The position numbers were made by a program, and so were the translations under genes. Below are positions 39,516 to 48,608 of a stretch of 64,000 bases of DNA, piece after piece. The DNA comes from an uncultured Vicinamibacterales bacterium (GTDB taxonomy: Bacteria > Acidobacteriota > Vicinamibacteria > Vicinamibacterales > UBA8438). The stretch lies in the NCBI GenBank assembly GCA_958295905.1, contig OY282382.1:1264001-1328000 (forward strand), read 5' to 3'. Below the pieces are notes generated by a model. It had not been told where the DNA came from and searched no databases. It saw nothing but the letters and a program-made list of their open reading frames with translations. Position 1 is the first letter of the stretch. Each line of letters opens with the position of its first letter.

Positions 39516-41705
39516 ATGTCAGCATCCGTGCCTCTTCCACGGCGCATCTCCATTCCGATCGCCGCCGCGTGCATCGTTCCGCTCGTCGCCGGCTGCGCGT
39601 CGACGCCGTCCGCGGTGCCGGCGCCGGCCGTGGTGACCGATACCGAGAAGCTGGCCTGGATTCTCGAGCTAGAAGATCAGCGTCTGCTGCGGGACCGGTC
39701 GCTACCGCCCCCCGTCGCCGGCGACGGCGGGGCGGGTCCGGGGGCCGGTCTCCCGCCGGCTCCGATTCCGGACCTGCTCCGGCTCGTCGGCGATCCCGGG
39801 CCGGCCGTTCGCTATCGGGCGGCCTTGGCGGTCGGGCGGGTCGGACTCCGGGAGGGCGTGCCCGCGCTGATGACCGCGCTCTCCGATCCCGAGCCGGACG
39901 TTCGGGGGATCGCCGCCTTCGGGCTGGGCCTGCTCGGCGATCCGGCTGCGGCGGAACCCTTGATCGCCGCCCTGCAGGATCCGGCGCCGGCGGTGCAGGC
40001 GCGGGCGGCGGATGCGCTGGGCCGACTGCCGGCCGCGGACGCCGCCGAGGCCATACGGGCGATGGCCGCGGCGCACGTGACGGTGGCCTACGACGTCGAT
40101 CCCGACGAGCCGGGGTACCCGTTGAGCCCGCGCGTGGAGGCGTTCCGGTCGGGGGTCCACGCGCTGGCCGCGCTGGGAGACTTCGATGCGCTCGCCTCCG
40201 TGGTTCTCACCGAATCCGGCGACCCGCTGCTGTGGTGGTGGCCGGTGGCCGATGCGCTGGCGCGGGTCGGCGATCCCCGGGCGGCGGGGCCGCTCGCCAC
40301 CCTGGCCGGGGTCGGCGGCGCCCTCGGGGTCGCGCTGGCCGCCCGCGGGCTGGGAGAGCTCGGCGACCCGTCGGCGATGCCGGTGCTCGTCGAGCTGCTG
40401 GATCCGGATCGGTACGACCCCCGGGTCGTGCTGTCCGCGGTGCAGGCGTTGAGCGCGATCGGCGATGCCGGGGCGGCGCCGGCGTTGCGCGAACTGCTGA
40501 GGACCCCGAACCTCGAACCGAACCTGCTGGTCGCGCTGGTCGATGCCCTCGCCGCGGTCGGGGCGCCGGACACCGTCCGGATCGCGATCGAGCTGCTCGG
40601 GCACCGCGCGCCGGCGGTGCGGGGGGCGGCTTTGACGGCCCTCGCGGGGCTGGACCCCGACACGTTCCTGCTGCTCCTGTCCGGTCTCCCGCGCGACCCC
40701 CACTGGCAGGTTCGCGCCGACCTCGCCCGCGCCCTGGCGCTCGTCGATCCCGATGTGGCCGCCTATCGCCTGCCCCTGATTCTCGATGACGAGGACCGGC
40801 GGGTGATTCCGGCCGTGCTGCGGTCCCTCGCCGCGGTCCGCGCCCCCGGCGCTGGCGCGGTATTGCAGGAGCATCTGTCCGACGGCGCCGCGGCCGTCCG
40901 CGAGACCGCGGCCCGGTTGCTGGGCGAAGCCGGGGACCGCCGGGCCGTCGCGTCCCTCGCCGCGGCGTATCGCGGCGAGCTGAACGCGGAGGCGCCGGCG
41001 GTGCGCGCCGCCGCCGTCCACGCGCTGGTCCGGCTCGGGGGCGGTGCGGCCTTCGAGACGCTGCGCGAGGCCCTCGACGACCCGGACTGGGCGGTCCGGG
41101 TCCGGGCCGCGGAGGGTCTGGCCGGGCGCGGCGGGCTCGACGATCCGGCCCCCGCGATTCGGTCGGCCCCGTTGCCGCCGCCGCTCGAGACCTACGACTC
41201 ACCCGAGTTCCTGCGCCCGTCGGTGTCGCCGCACGTGTTCCTCGATACCGGCCGGGGGACCATCCAGATCGAGCTGGCGGTCAACGACGCGCCGCTGACC
41301 TGCGGGCACTTCATGCGCCTCGCCCGGTCCGGCTTCTACGACGGGGCGCCCGTGGATCGGGTGGTGGCCGGCCGGGCCTTGCGCGCGGGCGGTCCCCGCC
41401 GCGACGGGGCGCCCGTGGATCGGGTGGTGGCCGGCTGGGCCGTGCACGCGGGCAGCCGCGGCGAAGGGGGGCCGCGGCGCCGCATTCGCGCCGAGCTCGG
41501 CCCGTCCCCCTACCTGCGGGGGACCGTCGGAATGACCCGCGACGGGGCCGGCCGGTTCTTCATCACGACGTCCCCGCAGCCCCCCCTCGCGGGCCGGCAC
41601 ACCGTGTTCGGCGCCGTGATCGGGGGCATGGACGTCGTCGACCGGTTGCAGCGCGGCGACGTCATCCGGTCGGTGCGCGTCTGGGACGGCCGGACGCCGT
41701 TCTAG
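39516..41705 (+). CDS. HEAT-repeat lipoprotein with C-terminal cyclophilin-like domain
   Basis: 729 residues. A lipoprotein signal ends in PLVAGC (Cys27), so the protein is probably membrane-anchored. About ten HEAT/armadillo-like repeats follow (about 75-560; for example VRYRAALAVGRVGLREGVPALMTAL). The C-terminal domain (about 575-729) is cyclophilin-like: GTIQIELAVNDAPLTCGHFMRLA, YLRGTVGMTRDGAGRFFI, HTVFGAVIGGMDVVDRL. The loop normally carrying the HRV/IPG active-site motif is altered to DGAPVDRVVAG and tandemly duplicated (21 residues twice), so isomerase activity is doubtful. Start is the ATG at 39516 directly before the signal. Divergent from folC. Confidence 0.87.
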   Translation: MSASVPLPRRISIPIAAACIVPLVAGCASTPSAVPAPAVVTDTEKLAWILELEDQRLLRDRSLPPPVAGDGGAGPGAGLPPAPIPDLLRLVGDPGPAVRYRAALAVGRVGLREGVPALMTALSDPEPDVRGIAAFGLGLLGDPAAAEPLIAALQDPAPAVQARAADALGRLPAADAAEAIRAMAAAHVTVAYDVDPDEPGYPLSPRVEAFRSGVHALAALGDFDALASVVLTESGDPLLWWWPVADALARVGDPRAAGPLATLAGVGGALGVALAARGLGELGDPSAMPVLVELLDPDRYDPRVVLSAVQALSAIGDAGAAPALRELLRTPNLEPNLLVALVDALAAVGAPDTVRIAIELLGHRAPAVRGAALTALAGLDPDTFLLLLSGLPRDPHWQVRADLARALALVDPDVAAYRLPLILDDEDRRVIPAVLRSLAAVRAPGAGAVLQEHLSDGAAAVRETAARLLGEAGDRRAVASLAAAYRGELNAEAPAVRAAAVHALVRLGGGAAFETLREALDDPDWAVRVRAAEGLAGRGGLDDPAPAIRSAPLPPPLETYDSPEFLRPSVSPHVFLDTGRGTIQIELAVNDAPLTCGHFMRLARSGFYDGAPVDRVVAGRALRAGGPRRDGAPVDRVVAGWAVHAGSRGEGGPRRRIRAELGPSPYLRGTVGMTRDGAGRFFITTSPQPPLAGRHTVFGAVIGGMDVVDRLQRGDVIRSVRVWDGRTPF
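41340..41465 (+). repeat. 63-bp in-frame tandem duplication in the cyclophilin domain
   Basis: Units 41340-41402 and 41403-41465 begin identically (GACGGGGCGCCCGTGGATCG...) and diverge towards their ends. They encode two 21-residue copies starting DGAPVDRVVAG at the place of the substrate-binding loop. Confidence 0.85.
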
Positions 41706-41890
41706 TGCAGTGCCCGCGGTCCGGCGTTCACCGGTCGGGCGTGTTCCGGGGGCGGCCGAGAAGGGATTTCCGCTTGTCCGCGTGCGCGTCTGGGGCGGTC
41801 GGACGCCGTTCTAGTGCGGCGCCCGCGGTCCGGCGTTCACCGGTCGGGCGTGTTCCGGGGGCGGCCGAGAAGGGACTTCCGCTTGTCCGC
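41673..41890. repeat. 109-bp tandem duplication covering the tails of two convergent genes
   Basis: 41673-41781 and 41782-41890 are near-identical. Each unit holds the last codons and stop of the HEAT/cyclophilin gene and, on the other strand, the last codons and stop of ddl. The upstream gene uses unit 1 and ddl uses unit 2, so each gene has a spare copy of the other's tail beyond it. Confidence 0.88.
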
Positions 41891-43009
41891 GTGCCGCTCC
41901 ATCGCCAGATCGATCAGCCGATCCAGCAACGCCGCGAAGCTGACGCCGGTGGCGGCCCAGAGTTTCGTGAACATGCTGATGGTCGTGAACCCCGGGTGGG
42001 TGTTGATCTCGTTCACGAACAGGCGGCCGCCGGGGTCGAGGAGGAAGTCCACCCGGGCCATGCCCGCGCAGTCGATGGCGCGAAACGCCGCGATCGCGAC
42101 ACGGCGGACCTCTTCGGTCTCGTGCGGGGCGAGCTTTGCGGGGACGATGGTCCGCGACCGGTCGTCCAGATACTTCGCGTCGTAGTCGTAGAAGTCGCCC
42201 GACGGCACGATCTCCCCGGGCACGGACGCTTCGGGATGGTCGTTGCCGAGCACCGCGCACTCGATCTCGCGGCACGGGGCCACGCCCTCCTCGACGATGA
42301 TCTTCCGGTCGAACTCCGCCGCGAGGTCGATTCCCGCCGACAGCGACGCGTCGTCGTCGACGCGCGAGATTCCCACGCTGGAGCCGAGATTGGCCGGCTT
42401 GACGAACAGGGGAAACCGAAGCCGCCCGGCGAGGTCGCCGATGAGTCCCGCGCGGCCGGTGCGCCAGGCGCGGCGCAGCACGGTGGCGTGCTTCACGATC
42501 GGCAGGCCGGCGGCGGCGAACAGCGCCTTCATCACCGCCTTGTCCATTCCCGCGGCGGACCCGACCACCCCGGCCCCCACGTAGGGGATGTCGGCGAGCT
42601 CCAGCAGTCCCTGCAACGTGCCGTCCTCGCCATAGGGTCCGTGCACGATCGGGAAGACGGCGTCGAGGCTCAACGTGCCGGTCGGCATCTGCCCGCCGTC
42701 GTGCGGGCCCGCGCCGCGGCTGACCACCATCAGCGTCTCGTCGCCGGGGCGGGCGATGGGATGGACTTCCCGGCCGTCGCGCACGGTGTGCGGTCTCGTC
42801 GTCCGGGCCTGCGTTATCGTCTGCGCCGCCGACTCGACGGCGGGGGCGTGGTCGGCCACCGACCAGCGCCCGTCACGGGAGATGCGGATGGGCACGGGGT
42901 CGTAGCGCGCCCGGTCGAGGTTGGCGAAGATGGCGGCGGCGGAAGCCAGCGACACTTCGTGCTCGCCCGAGCGGCCGCCGTAGACCACGCCGAGGCGAAG
43001 CCGTTTCAC
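41837..43009 (-). CDS. ddl: D-alanine--D-alanine ligase
   Basis: ATP-grasp ligase making D-Ala-D-Ala for peptidoglycan. 390 residues with VVYGGRSGEHEVSLASA, FPIVHGPYGEDGTLQGLLE, YVGAGVVGSAAGMDK, FVKPANLGSSVGI, EIECAVLGN, FYDYDAKYLDD, ARVDFLLDP and NEINTHPGFT. The serine-rich omega-loop type FYDYDAKY fits D-Ala ligases rather than VanA types. Start is the ATG at 43009. Divergent from tgt, whose start lies 75 bp away. Confidence 0.96.
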   Translation of the reverse strand: MKRLRLGVVYGGRSGEHEVSLASAAAIFANLDRARYDPVPIRISRDGRWSVADHAPAVESAAQTITQARTTRPHTVRDGREVHPIARPGDETLMVVSRGAGPHDGGQMPTGTLSLDAVFPIVHGPYGEDGTLQGLLELADIPYVGAGVVGSAAGMDKAVMKALFAAAGLPIVKHATVLRRAWRTGRAGLIGDLAGRLRFPLFVKPANLGSSVGISRVDDDASLSAGIDLAAEFDRKIIVEEGVAPCREIECAVLGNDHPEASVPGEIVPSGDFYDYDAKYLDDRSRTIVPAKLAPHETEEVRRVAIAAFRAIDCAGMARVDFLLDPGGRLFVNEINTHPGFTTISMFTKLWAATGVSFAALLDRLIDLAMERHADKRKSLLGRPRNTPDR

Positions 43010-43083
43010 TGCTGCGGACTCCCAGTCCGGAATGGCACCGTCAAACCGGCTTAGTATACGGCAGCGCCGGGAGCCATGGAGCG

Positions 43084-44256
43084 ATGCCGCAATCCGATAC
43101 CCGCTTCTCGTTTCGGGTGACCCACCGAGATCGGGGGGCGCGCGCGGGTGAGATCGGTACCCCGCACGGAATCATCCGGACGCCGGCGTTCGCGCCGGTG
43201 GGCACGCGGGGGGCCGTCAAGGGATTGACGCACCGCGACGTCATCGGCCTCGGAGCGCAGCTCGTCCTCGCCAACACCTACCACTTGCATCTGCGTCCCG
43301 GCGCCCGGCTCGTGGCGCGGGCCGGCGGTCTGCACCGTTTCATCGGTTGGGACCGGCCGATCCTGACCGACAGCGGGGGCTACCAGGTGTTCAGCCTCGG
43401 CGCCCGCCGGGAGATCGACGAGGACGGCGTCTGGTTCCGGTCGCATCTCGACGGCAGCCGGCAGCGGCTGACCCCCGAGGGCGCCACCGACATCCAGGCC
43501 CGGCTCGGGTCCGATATCGCCATGGCGTTCGACGAGTGCGCGAGCTACCCGGTGTCCGAGGCGCAGGCCGCCGCCTCGATGCGGCGGACGCTGCGCTGGG
43601 CCCGCCGGTGCCGCGCCCGTTTTCTCGAGATCGGCGGCGACCCCGCGAGCCTCCAGGGCGAGGTGACCAACCCGGGCCAGGTGCAGTTCGGCATCGTGCA
43701 GGGGGGCGTCTACGATCGCCTCCGGGCGTGCAGCGCGCGGGAGACGGTGGCCCTCGGGTTCGAGGGGTACGCCATCGGCGGCCTGAGCGTGGGCGAGCCC
43801 GTGGACGTCATGTACGAGGTGGCGGCGGGCACCGCGGCGCGGTTGCCGGACGACCGGGTGCGGTATCTGATGGGGACGGGGATGCCGGACGATCTCGTCG
43901 AATGCGTGGCCGCTGGCATCGACCTTTTCGATTGCGTGCTGCCGACCCGCAACGCCCGCAACGGCCAGCTCCTGACGCGCGGGGGACCCCTGTCCATCAA
44001 GCAGGCGAGGTTCGCGGAGGATGCGCGCCCCCCCGATCCCGGGTGCGCCTGCTATACCTGCCGGCGGTACTCCCGGGCCTATCTGCGCTATCTGCACGTC
44101 GCCGGCGAGATGGCCGGGAGGACCCTTAACACACTGCATAACCTGCACTTCTACCTTGACACGATGCGCCGAATGAGAGAAGCTATAGCGTTTGGCACGT
44201 TCGATTCGTTCCGACGACGCTTTCAGGAGACTTTTTCTCGTCGCCCCCGTTCTTAG
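43084..44256 (+). CDS. tgt: tRNA-guanine transglycosylase
   Basis: Exchanges guanine-34 for preQ1 in tRNAs with GUN anticodons during queuosine synthesis. 390 residues. Base-recognition Asp in LTDSGGYQVFSL (D96), GIVQGG, GLSVGEP and RYLMGTG are present, and the nucleophile Asp is in IDLFDCVLPTRNARNG (about 278). The zinc site is CACYTC with a downstream His in YLRYLHVAGE. AGCC-ATGGAGCG precedes the ATG at 43084, with a possible in-frame choice of only this start. It begins the yajC-secDF cluster, a common neighbourhood. Confidence 0.97.
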   Translation: MPQSDTRFSFRVTHRDRGARAGEIGTPHGIIRTPAFAPVGTRGAVKGLTHRDVIGLGAQLVLANTYHLHLRPGARLVARAGGLHRFIGWDRPILTDSGGYQVFSLGARREIDEDGVWFRSHLDGSRQRLTPEGATDIQARLGSDIAMAFDECASYPVSEAQAAASMRRTLRWARRCRARFLEIGGDPASLQGEVTNPGQVQFGIVQGGVYDRLRACSARETVALGFEGYAIGGLSVGEPVDVMYEVAAGTAARLPDDRVRYLMGTGMPDDLVECVAAGIDLFDCVLPTRNARNGQLLTRGGPLSIKQARFAEDARPPDPGCACYTCRRYSRAYLRYLHVAGEMAGRTLNTLHNLHFYLDTMRRMREAIAFGTFDSFRRRFQETFSRRPRS

Positions 44257-44288
44257 CCGAGTCGCAGGGTGGAGCGACGGTCACGCAG

Positions 44289-44407
44289 CCTAGGAGTCTG
44301 CGCCGTAGAACGATTTTGGGCACGATTAGGCCCTGTATTATAGTAGTCGTAGACCTTCAACCCCACTATATGTGGGGGCTGATTTTCCTGCGGCGCAGAC
44401 TCCTAGG
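44289..44407. mobile_element. 119-bp palindromic miniature element with 17-bp perfect inverted repeats
   Basis: CCTAGGAGTCTGCGCCG at 44289-44305 is inverted exactly at 44391-44407. The inside is AT-richer than the host and has its own hairpin (CCCCAC-TATA-TGTGGGG). The terminal sequence AGGAGTCTGCGCCGTA also begins repeat family F2, linking the two. It lies in the 335-bp tgt-yajC gap. Confidence 0.7.
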
Positions 44408-44514
44408 CCGTCCGATGATTTCGATGCTGAGGGTTCCCAGCGTAGTCGCGAATCCGCGCGCGCCGGCAACTCTGCCCCCCCATGGCGGCGGCGCACCGCG
44501 ACGCGGGGCCGGCG

Positions 44515-44582
44515 AGGGTGAGCCAAGGTGAGGAAGCCAGGGTGAGCGGGTCCAGGGTGAGTGAATCAAGGTGACAAGGTGA
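44515..44582 (+). repeat. Array of six Shine-Dalgarno-like heptamers before yajC
   Basis: AGGGTGA or AAGGTGA occurs at 44515, 44525, 44539, 44554, 44568 and 44576, spaced 8 to 15 bases. The last, AAGGTGA (44576-44582), is 9 bases before the yajC ATG and is the likely ribosome site. Confidence 0.65.
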
Positions 44583-44591
44583 AGAGTACCG

Positions 44592-44933
44592 ATGCTTGAA
44601 TCCGGTCTGCCGACGCTGTTCGCCCAGGCGACGCAGGGCGCCCCCTCGGTGTTGGTGCAGTTCCTGCCGTTCGCGCTGATACTCGCCATCTTCTACTTCG
44701 TCATCCTGCTGCCCATGCGGCGGCGCCAGAAGAAGGTGCAGGAGTTCCGCGCCGCCCTGAAGGTGGGCGACCGGGTGATCACCACGAGCGGCATCTACGG
44801 CTCGATCACGAAGCTGAACGATCGGTCGGTGCAGCTCCAGGTGGCCGACAAGGTGCGTATCGAAATGTCGCGGTCGGCGGTCGGGGGCTATCAGGGGCAG
44901 GATCCGGTGGTCGAGGATTCGGGGTCGATGTAG
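44592..44933 (+). CDS. yajC: Preprotein translocase subunit YajC
   Basis: Small single-span membrane partner of SecDF. 113 residues; membrane segment at about 20-40 (FLPFALILAIFYFVILLPM), then the conserved RRRQKKVQEFRAALKVGDRVITTSGIYG. tgt, yajC, secD and secF follow in the classical order. The start is set by AAGGTGA at 44576-44582. Confidence 0.95.
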   Translation: MLESGLPTLFAQATQGAPSVLVQFLPFALILAIFYFVILLPMRRRQKKVQEFRAALKVGDRVITTSGIYGSITKLNDRSVQLQVADKVRIEMSRSAVGGYQGQDPVVEDSGSM

Positions 44934-44948
44934 CGCGCGGTGTTGACC

Positions 44949-45036
44949 GGGCCGGGCGTCTGCGCCGTAGAACGGGGCGGACTCCTGGAGGGTTGGTTGG
45001 GCGGCCGTCGGAGCCGCCGGCGACGATTTTCCGGGC
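44949..45036 (+). repeat. Repeat family F2, copy 1 (diverged)
   Basis: Starts GCGTCTGCGCCGTAGAACGG and continues GGACTCCTGGAGGGTTGG, then GGAGCCGCCGGCGACG. It lies in the yajC-secD gap. Better copies are at 57371, 57455 and 59660. Confidence 0.6.
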
Positions 45037-45123
45037 CCGGCGACCGTGGCGGATTTCCACGTCGCACCGAGACCGGCGGGCGGCAGGTGTGGCGGGGGAG
45101 CAGACGACAAGGCGGATCAAGTC

Positions 45124-46689
45124 ATGAGGAAGAACCTGCGCTGGAAGGTGTTGACCATCATCGCGGTCGCGGCCGCGGCCGGGTTCGCCGTCTATCCGCC
45201 CGAGGACCAGGTGCGGCTCGGCCTCGACCTCCGCGGCGGCGTCCATCTCGTGTTGCGGGTCCAGACCGACGACGCGCTGCGGGTGGAGACCGAGACCAGC
45301 GCCGGGCAGTTGAGCGAGGAGGTCGGCCTCGCCGGCATCACCCTGCTCTCGGCCGGCGCCACCAGCCCCACCGAGTTCCGGGTGGAGGGCGTGCCCGCGG
45401 AGCGGGACCAGGAGTTTCGTCGAACCGCGGACGAGTTGCTGCAGGTGAGCTACGACCGCGAGTCCGGCGCCGGGGGCGCCTATACCTTCCGCATGCAGCC
45501 GGGCGTCGAGCGTTCGCTCCGCGAAGAATCGGTGCGTCAGGCTTTGCAGACGATCGAGCGCCGGGTGAACGAGCTGGGCGTCGCCGAGCCGATTGTCGCC
45601 CCCTACGGTGTGGCCGGCGACCAGATCCTCGTGCAGTTGCCGGGTGTCGAGGATGTGGCGGGGGCGAAGGAAATCATCCGCTCGACCGGCCTTCTCGAGC
45701 TGAAGCTGGTCGAGGACGGTCCCGCGATTTCGCGCGAGCTGCTGCTGCAGGCGCGAAACGGCATCGTGCCGCCGGACATGGAGGTCGTGTCGGGGGCCGA
45801 CGAGTCGCTCGGGGCCACCGCCGGCTCGACCGTCTACTACCTCGTGCGGCAGGTGGCGCCGGTGACGGGGCGCGATCTGCGCAACGCCCGGCCCACCATC
45901 GACGAGTTCAACCAGCCCGCCATCAGTTTCTCGTTCAACCGGGAGGGGGCCCGCAAGTTCGGCAACTTCACCGGGAGCAACGTGGGCCGCAACCTGGCGA
46001 TCATCCTCGACAGCCGCGTGTACTCGGCCCCGGTGATCCAGGAGCGCATCGCCGACGAGGGCCGCATCACCGGCACCTTCACGAGCGGGGAGGCATCCGA
46101 TCTCGCGTTGATCCTGCGGTCGGGGGCCCTGCCCGCCTCCCTGACGTATCTCGAGGAGCGGACGGTGGGACCGACCCTGGGGGCCGATTCGATTCGCGCC
46201 GGGGTCACCGCGTCGATCTCCGGGCTCATCGCGGTCGCGCTGTTCATGCTCGCCTACTACCGGCTGTCGGGCATCAACGCCATCGTCGCGGTCGGCATGA
46301 ACCTGCTGATCCTGCTGGGCTGCATGGCCTACATCGGCGCCGTGCTCACCCTGCCGGGCATCGCCGGGTTCATCCTCACCATCGGCATGGGGGTCGATTC
46401 CAACGTGCTGATCTTCGAGCGCATCAAGGAGGAGCTGGGCTCCGCCAAGGGGGTCCGGGCGGCCGTCTCGGCCGGGTTCGACCGCGTGTTCCTGACCATT
46501 CTCGACACCCACATCGCGTCGCTGATCGCCGCCGCCTTCCTGTTCCAGTTCGGTTCGGGACCGATCAAGGGGTTCGCGACGACCCTGTTCTTCGGTCTCG
46601 TGTCGAACGTGTTCACCGCGGTGTTCGTGTCGCGTACCATCTTCGAGGCGGTGCTCACGCGCCGCCGGGAAGCCTCGTTGAGCATCTGA
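45124..46689 (+). CDS. secD: Protein translocase subunit SecD
   Basis: RND-like membrane protein that uses the proton-motive force to pull substrates after SecA. 521 residues: first membrane segment at 7-23, DLRGGVHLVL, a periplasmic P1 domain, GRDLRNARPT, FNREGARKFGNFT, then five membrane segments from about 350 with the conserved GMGVDSNVLIFERIKEEL in the fourth. Start ATG at 45124 (MRKNLRWKVLTII) is preferred because upstream codons read F2 repeat DNA. It is followed by secF after 86 bp. Confidence 0.96.
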   Translation: MRKNLRWKVLTIIAVAAAAGFAVYPPEDQVRLGLDLRGGVHLVLRVQTDDALRVETETSAGQLSEEVGLAGITLLSAGATSPTEFRVEGVPAERDQEFRRTADELLQVSYDRESGAGGAYTFRMQPGVERSLREESVRQALQTIERRVNELGVAEPIVAPYGVAGDQILVQLPGVEDVAGAKEIIRSTGLLELKLVEDGPAISRELLLQARNGIVPPDMEVVSGADESLGATAGSTVYYLVRQVAPVTGRDLRNARPTIDEFNQPAISFSFNREGARKFGNFTGSNVGRNLAIILDSRVYSAPVIQERIADEGRITGTFTSGEASDLALILRSGALPASLTYLEERTVGPTLGADSIRAGVTASISGLIAVALFMLAYYRLSGINAIVAVGMNLLILLGCMAYIGAVLTLPGIAGFILTIGMGVDSNVLIFERIKEELGSAKGVRAAVSAGFDRVFLTILDTHIASLIAAAFLFQFGSGPIKGFATTLFFGLVSNVFTAVFVSRTIFEAVLTRRREASLSI

Positions 46690-46775
46690 CTGCCCGAAGC
46701 CCGCTCCGCCCGGCCTGAAGACATCGCCGTCCGCCGGCGCGGCGGCGGCATGACCATCCAGGACACAACGCGCGT

Positions 46776-47756
46776 ATGCCGATCTTCAAGAATCCGAACT
46801 TCGACTTTCTCAAGTGGCGCTGGCCCGCCGTGGGCCTCTCGTGCCTGATCATCTTCGCGGGCGCGGTGGCGGTGGTGCTGCAGGGGGGGGTGTCCCTCGG
46901 CATCGACTTCTCGGGCGGCACCAGCGTCATCGTGCAGTTCGACGATCCGGTCACCGAGGATGCGGTGCGCGACGCGGTGGGCGGGGCGGTCGGCGAGAGC
47001 GTCGTCCAGCAGTACGGCGACGCCGAGGCCAACGAGATCATGATCCGTCTGCCGCAGAGCGGCCCCGAAGTAGGCACGAGCCTGGAAGAGGGGGCGAACG
47101 CGGTCGTCGCGGCCCTGGAGCAGAGCGCGATCGGCGGCTTCACGGTCATCGGGCAGGAGCTCGTCGGCCCCGTCATCGGGGAGGAACTCCAGCGCCGCGG
47201 GGCCAACGCCTTCGTCTTCGCGATGCTCGGCATCCTGGTCTACGTCGCCCTCCGCTTCCGGTTCAGCTTCGCGGTCGGCGCCATCATCGCCGTCGTGCAC
47301 GACATCCTGGTAACCCTGTCGCTGCTGACGTTCTTCGGCTTCGACCTGTCCCTGAACGTCGTGGCGGCCATGCTGACCATCACCGGCTACTCGGTGAACG
47401 ACTCGATCGTCGTGTTCGACCGGGTGCGCGAGAACCTGCGGCGCATGCGGCGGGACGCGTTCGACAAGCTCGTCAACACCAGCATCAACCAGACCCTGAG
47501 CCGCACCGTCATCACGTCCGGCACCACCGCCTTCGCGGTCCTTGCCCTGTTCGTCTTCGGCGGCGAGGTGTTGCGCGGTTTCGCCTTCACGATGTTCGTC
47601 GGCGTGATCAGCGGCACCTACTCCACGATCTTCATCGCGGCCGCCGCGGCCATCGTGATCAGCGAGCGGCGGTCCGCGAGGCGCATCCAGGCGGCGCCGG
47701 CCCCCGGGGCCTCGAAGCCGAACCGGCGCAGCCGGAAGACGAAAGCCCGCGCCTGA
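46776..47756 (+). CDS. secF: Protein translocase subunit SecF
   Basis: Partner of SecD. 326 residues, first membrane segment at about 17-36, SLGIDFSGGTSVIVQF, GPVIGEELQRRGANAF, and five C-terminal membrane segments with TITGYSVNDSIVVFDRVREN, RTVITSGTTAFAVL and FAFTMFVGVISGTYSTIF. The tail is Lys/Arg-rich. uppP starts 40 bp downstream. Confidence 0.96.
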   Translation: MPIFKNPNFDFLKWRWPAVGLSCLIIFAGAVAVVLQGGVSLGIDFSGGTSVIVQFDDPVTEDAVRDAVGGAVGESVVQQYGDAEANEIMIRLPQSGPEVGTSLEEGANAVVAALEQSAIGGFTVIGQELVGPVIGEELQRRGANAFVFAMLGILVYVALRFRFSFAVGAIIAVVHDILVTLSLLTFFGFDLSLNVVAAMLTITGYSVNDSIVVFDRVRENLRRMRRDAFDKLVNTSINQTLSRTVITSGTTAFAVLALFVFGGEVLRGFAFTMFVGVISGTYSTIFIAAAAAIVISERRSARRIQAAPAPGASKPNRRSRKTKARA

Positions 47757-47796
47757 TGGCGGCTGAGGCCATGTCCGCCGCCGGTCTCGACGCCGC

Positions 47797-48603
47797 GTGA
47801 CCAGCGCCCAGGCCGTGTGGCTCGGAATCGTGCAGGGATTGACCGAGTTCCTCCCGATATCCAGCTCCGCGCATCTCATTCTGGTTCGCGAGCTGTTCGG
47901 CTGGGACGCGGGGCCGGCCGAGGTCCCTTTCGATGTGGCCTGCCATCTCGGTACGCTGCTCGCGGTGCTCGTCTACTTTCGCCGCGACGTCGTCGAGCTC
48001 GCGGCGGCCGCTCCCGGCGCCCTCGGCGGCCGCCCCGGCGAGACCGCCCGCACCGGACGCCTGATTCTGCTTGCGACCGCCCCGATGGTTCCCGCGGGCC
48101 TGTTCCTTTCCGGGCAGATCGAGGGCCTGCGCGCGCCCGCGGTGGTGGCGGCGGCGTTGGCCGCGGGCGCGGCGGCGATGCTCTGGGTGGACCGGGGCGG
48201 GCCGCGCACCCGGCGCGCCGCGTCGCTGTCCGCGGTCGAAGCGATCGTCCTCGGCTGCGCGCAGGCCGCCGCGCTCGTGCCCGGCGTTTCGCGGTCGGGC
48301 GCGATCATCACGGTGGCGCTGCTGCGGGGGCTGTCCCGGGCCGAGGCGGCGCGGTTCGCCTTTCTCGCCGGCATTCCGGCGATTGCCGGCGGCGGCGCGC
48401 AGGCGTCCCGGATGCTCGGGGGCGACGCTCTCGCCGCGCACGGTCCGGTCCTGCTCGCCGGGTTCGTCACCTCCGGGGTCGTCGGCTATCTGGCGGTGGC
48501 CGGGTTGCTCCGCTATCTCGCCCGGCACTCGCTCGCCGCCTTCGCCTGGTACCGGCTCGCGGTGGCGGCGCTGCTGGCCATCGGATTGTCCTGGGGATGG
48601 TAG
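47797..48603 (+). CDS. uppP: Undecaprenyl-diphosphatase (BacA/UppP)
   Basis: Membrane phosphatase recycling undecaprenyl diphosphate for cell-wall synthesis; confers bacitracin tolerance. 268 residues, many membrane segments. The active-site motifs are GIVQGLTEFLPISSSAHL (about 10-27) and PGVSRSGAIITVALLRG. Starts with GTG at 47797; a downstream ATG would remove the first motif. Terminates into the F3 hairpin at 48609. Confidence 0.95.
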   Translation: MTSAQAVWLGIVQGLTEFLPISSSAHLILVRELFGWDAGPAEVPFDVACHLGTLLAVLVYFRRDVVELAAAAPGALGGRPGETARTGRLILLATAPMVPAGLFLSGQIEGLRAPAVVAAALAAGAAAMLWVDRGGPRTRRAASLSAVEAIVLGCAQAAALVPGVSRSGAIITVALLRGLSRAEAARFAFLAGIPAIAGGGAQASRMLGGDALAAHGPVLLAGFVTSGVVGYLAVAGLLRYLARHSLAAFAWYRLAVAALLAIGLSWGW

Positions 48604-48608
48604 AGCGG

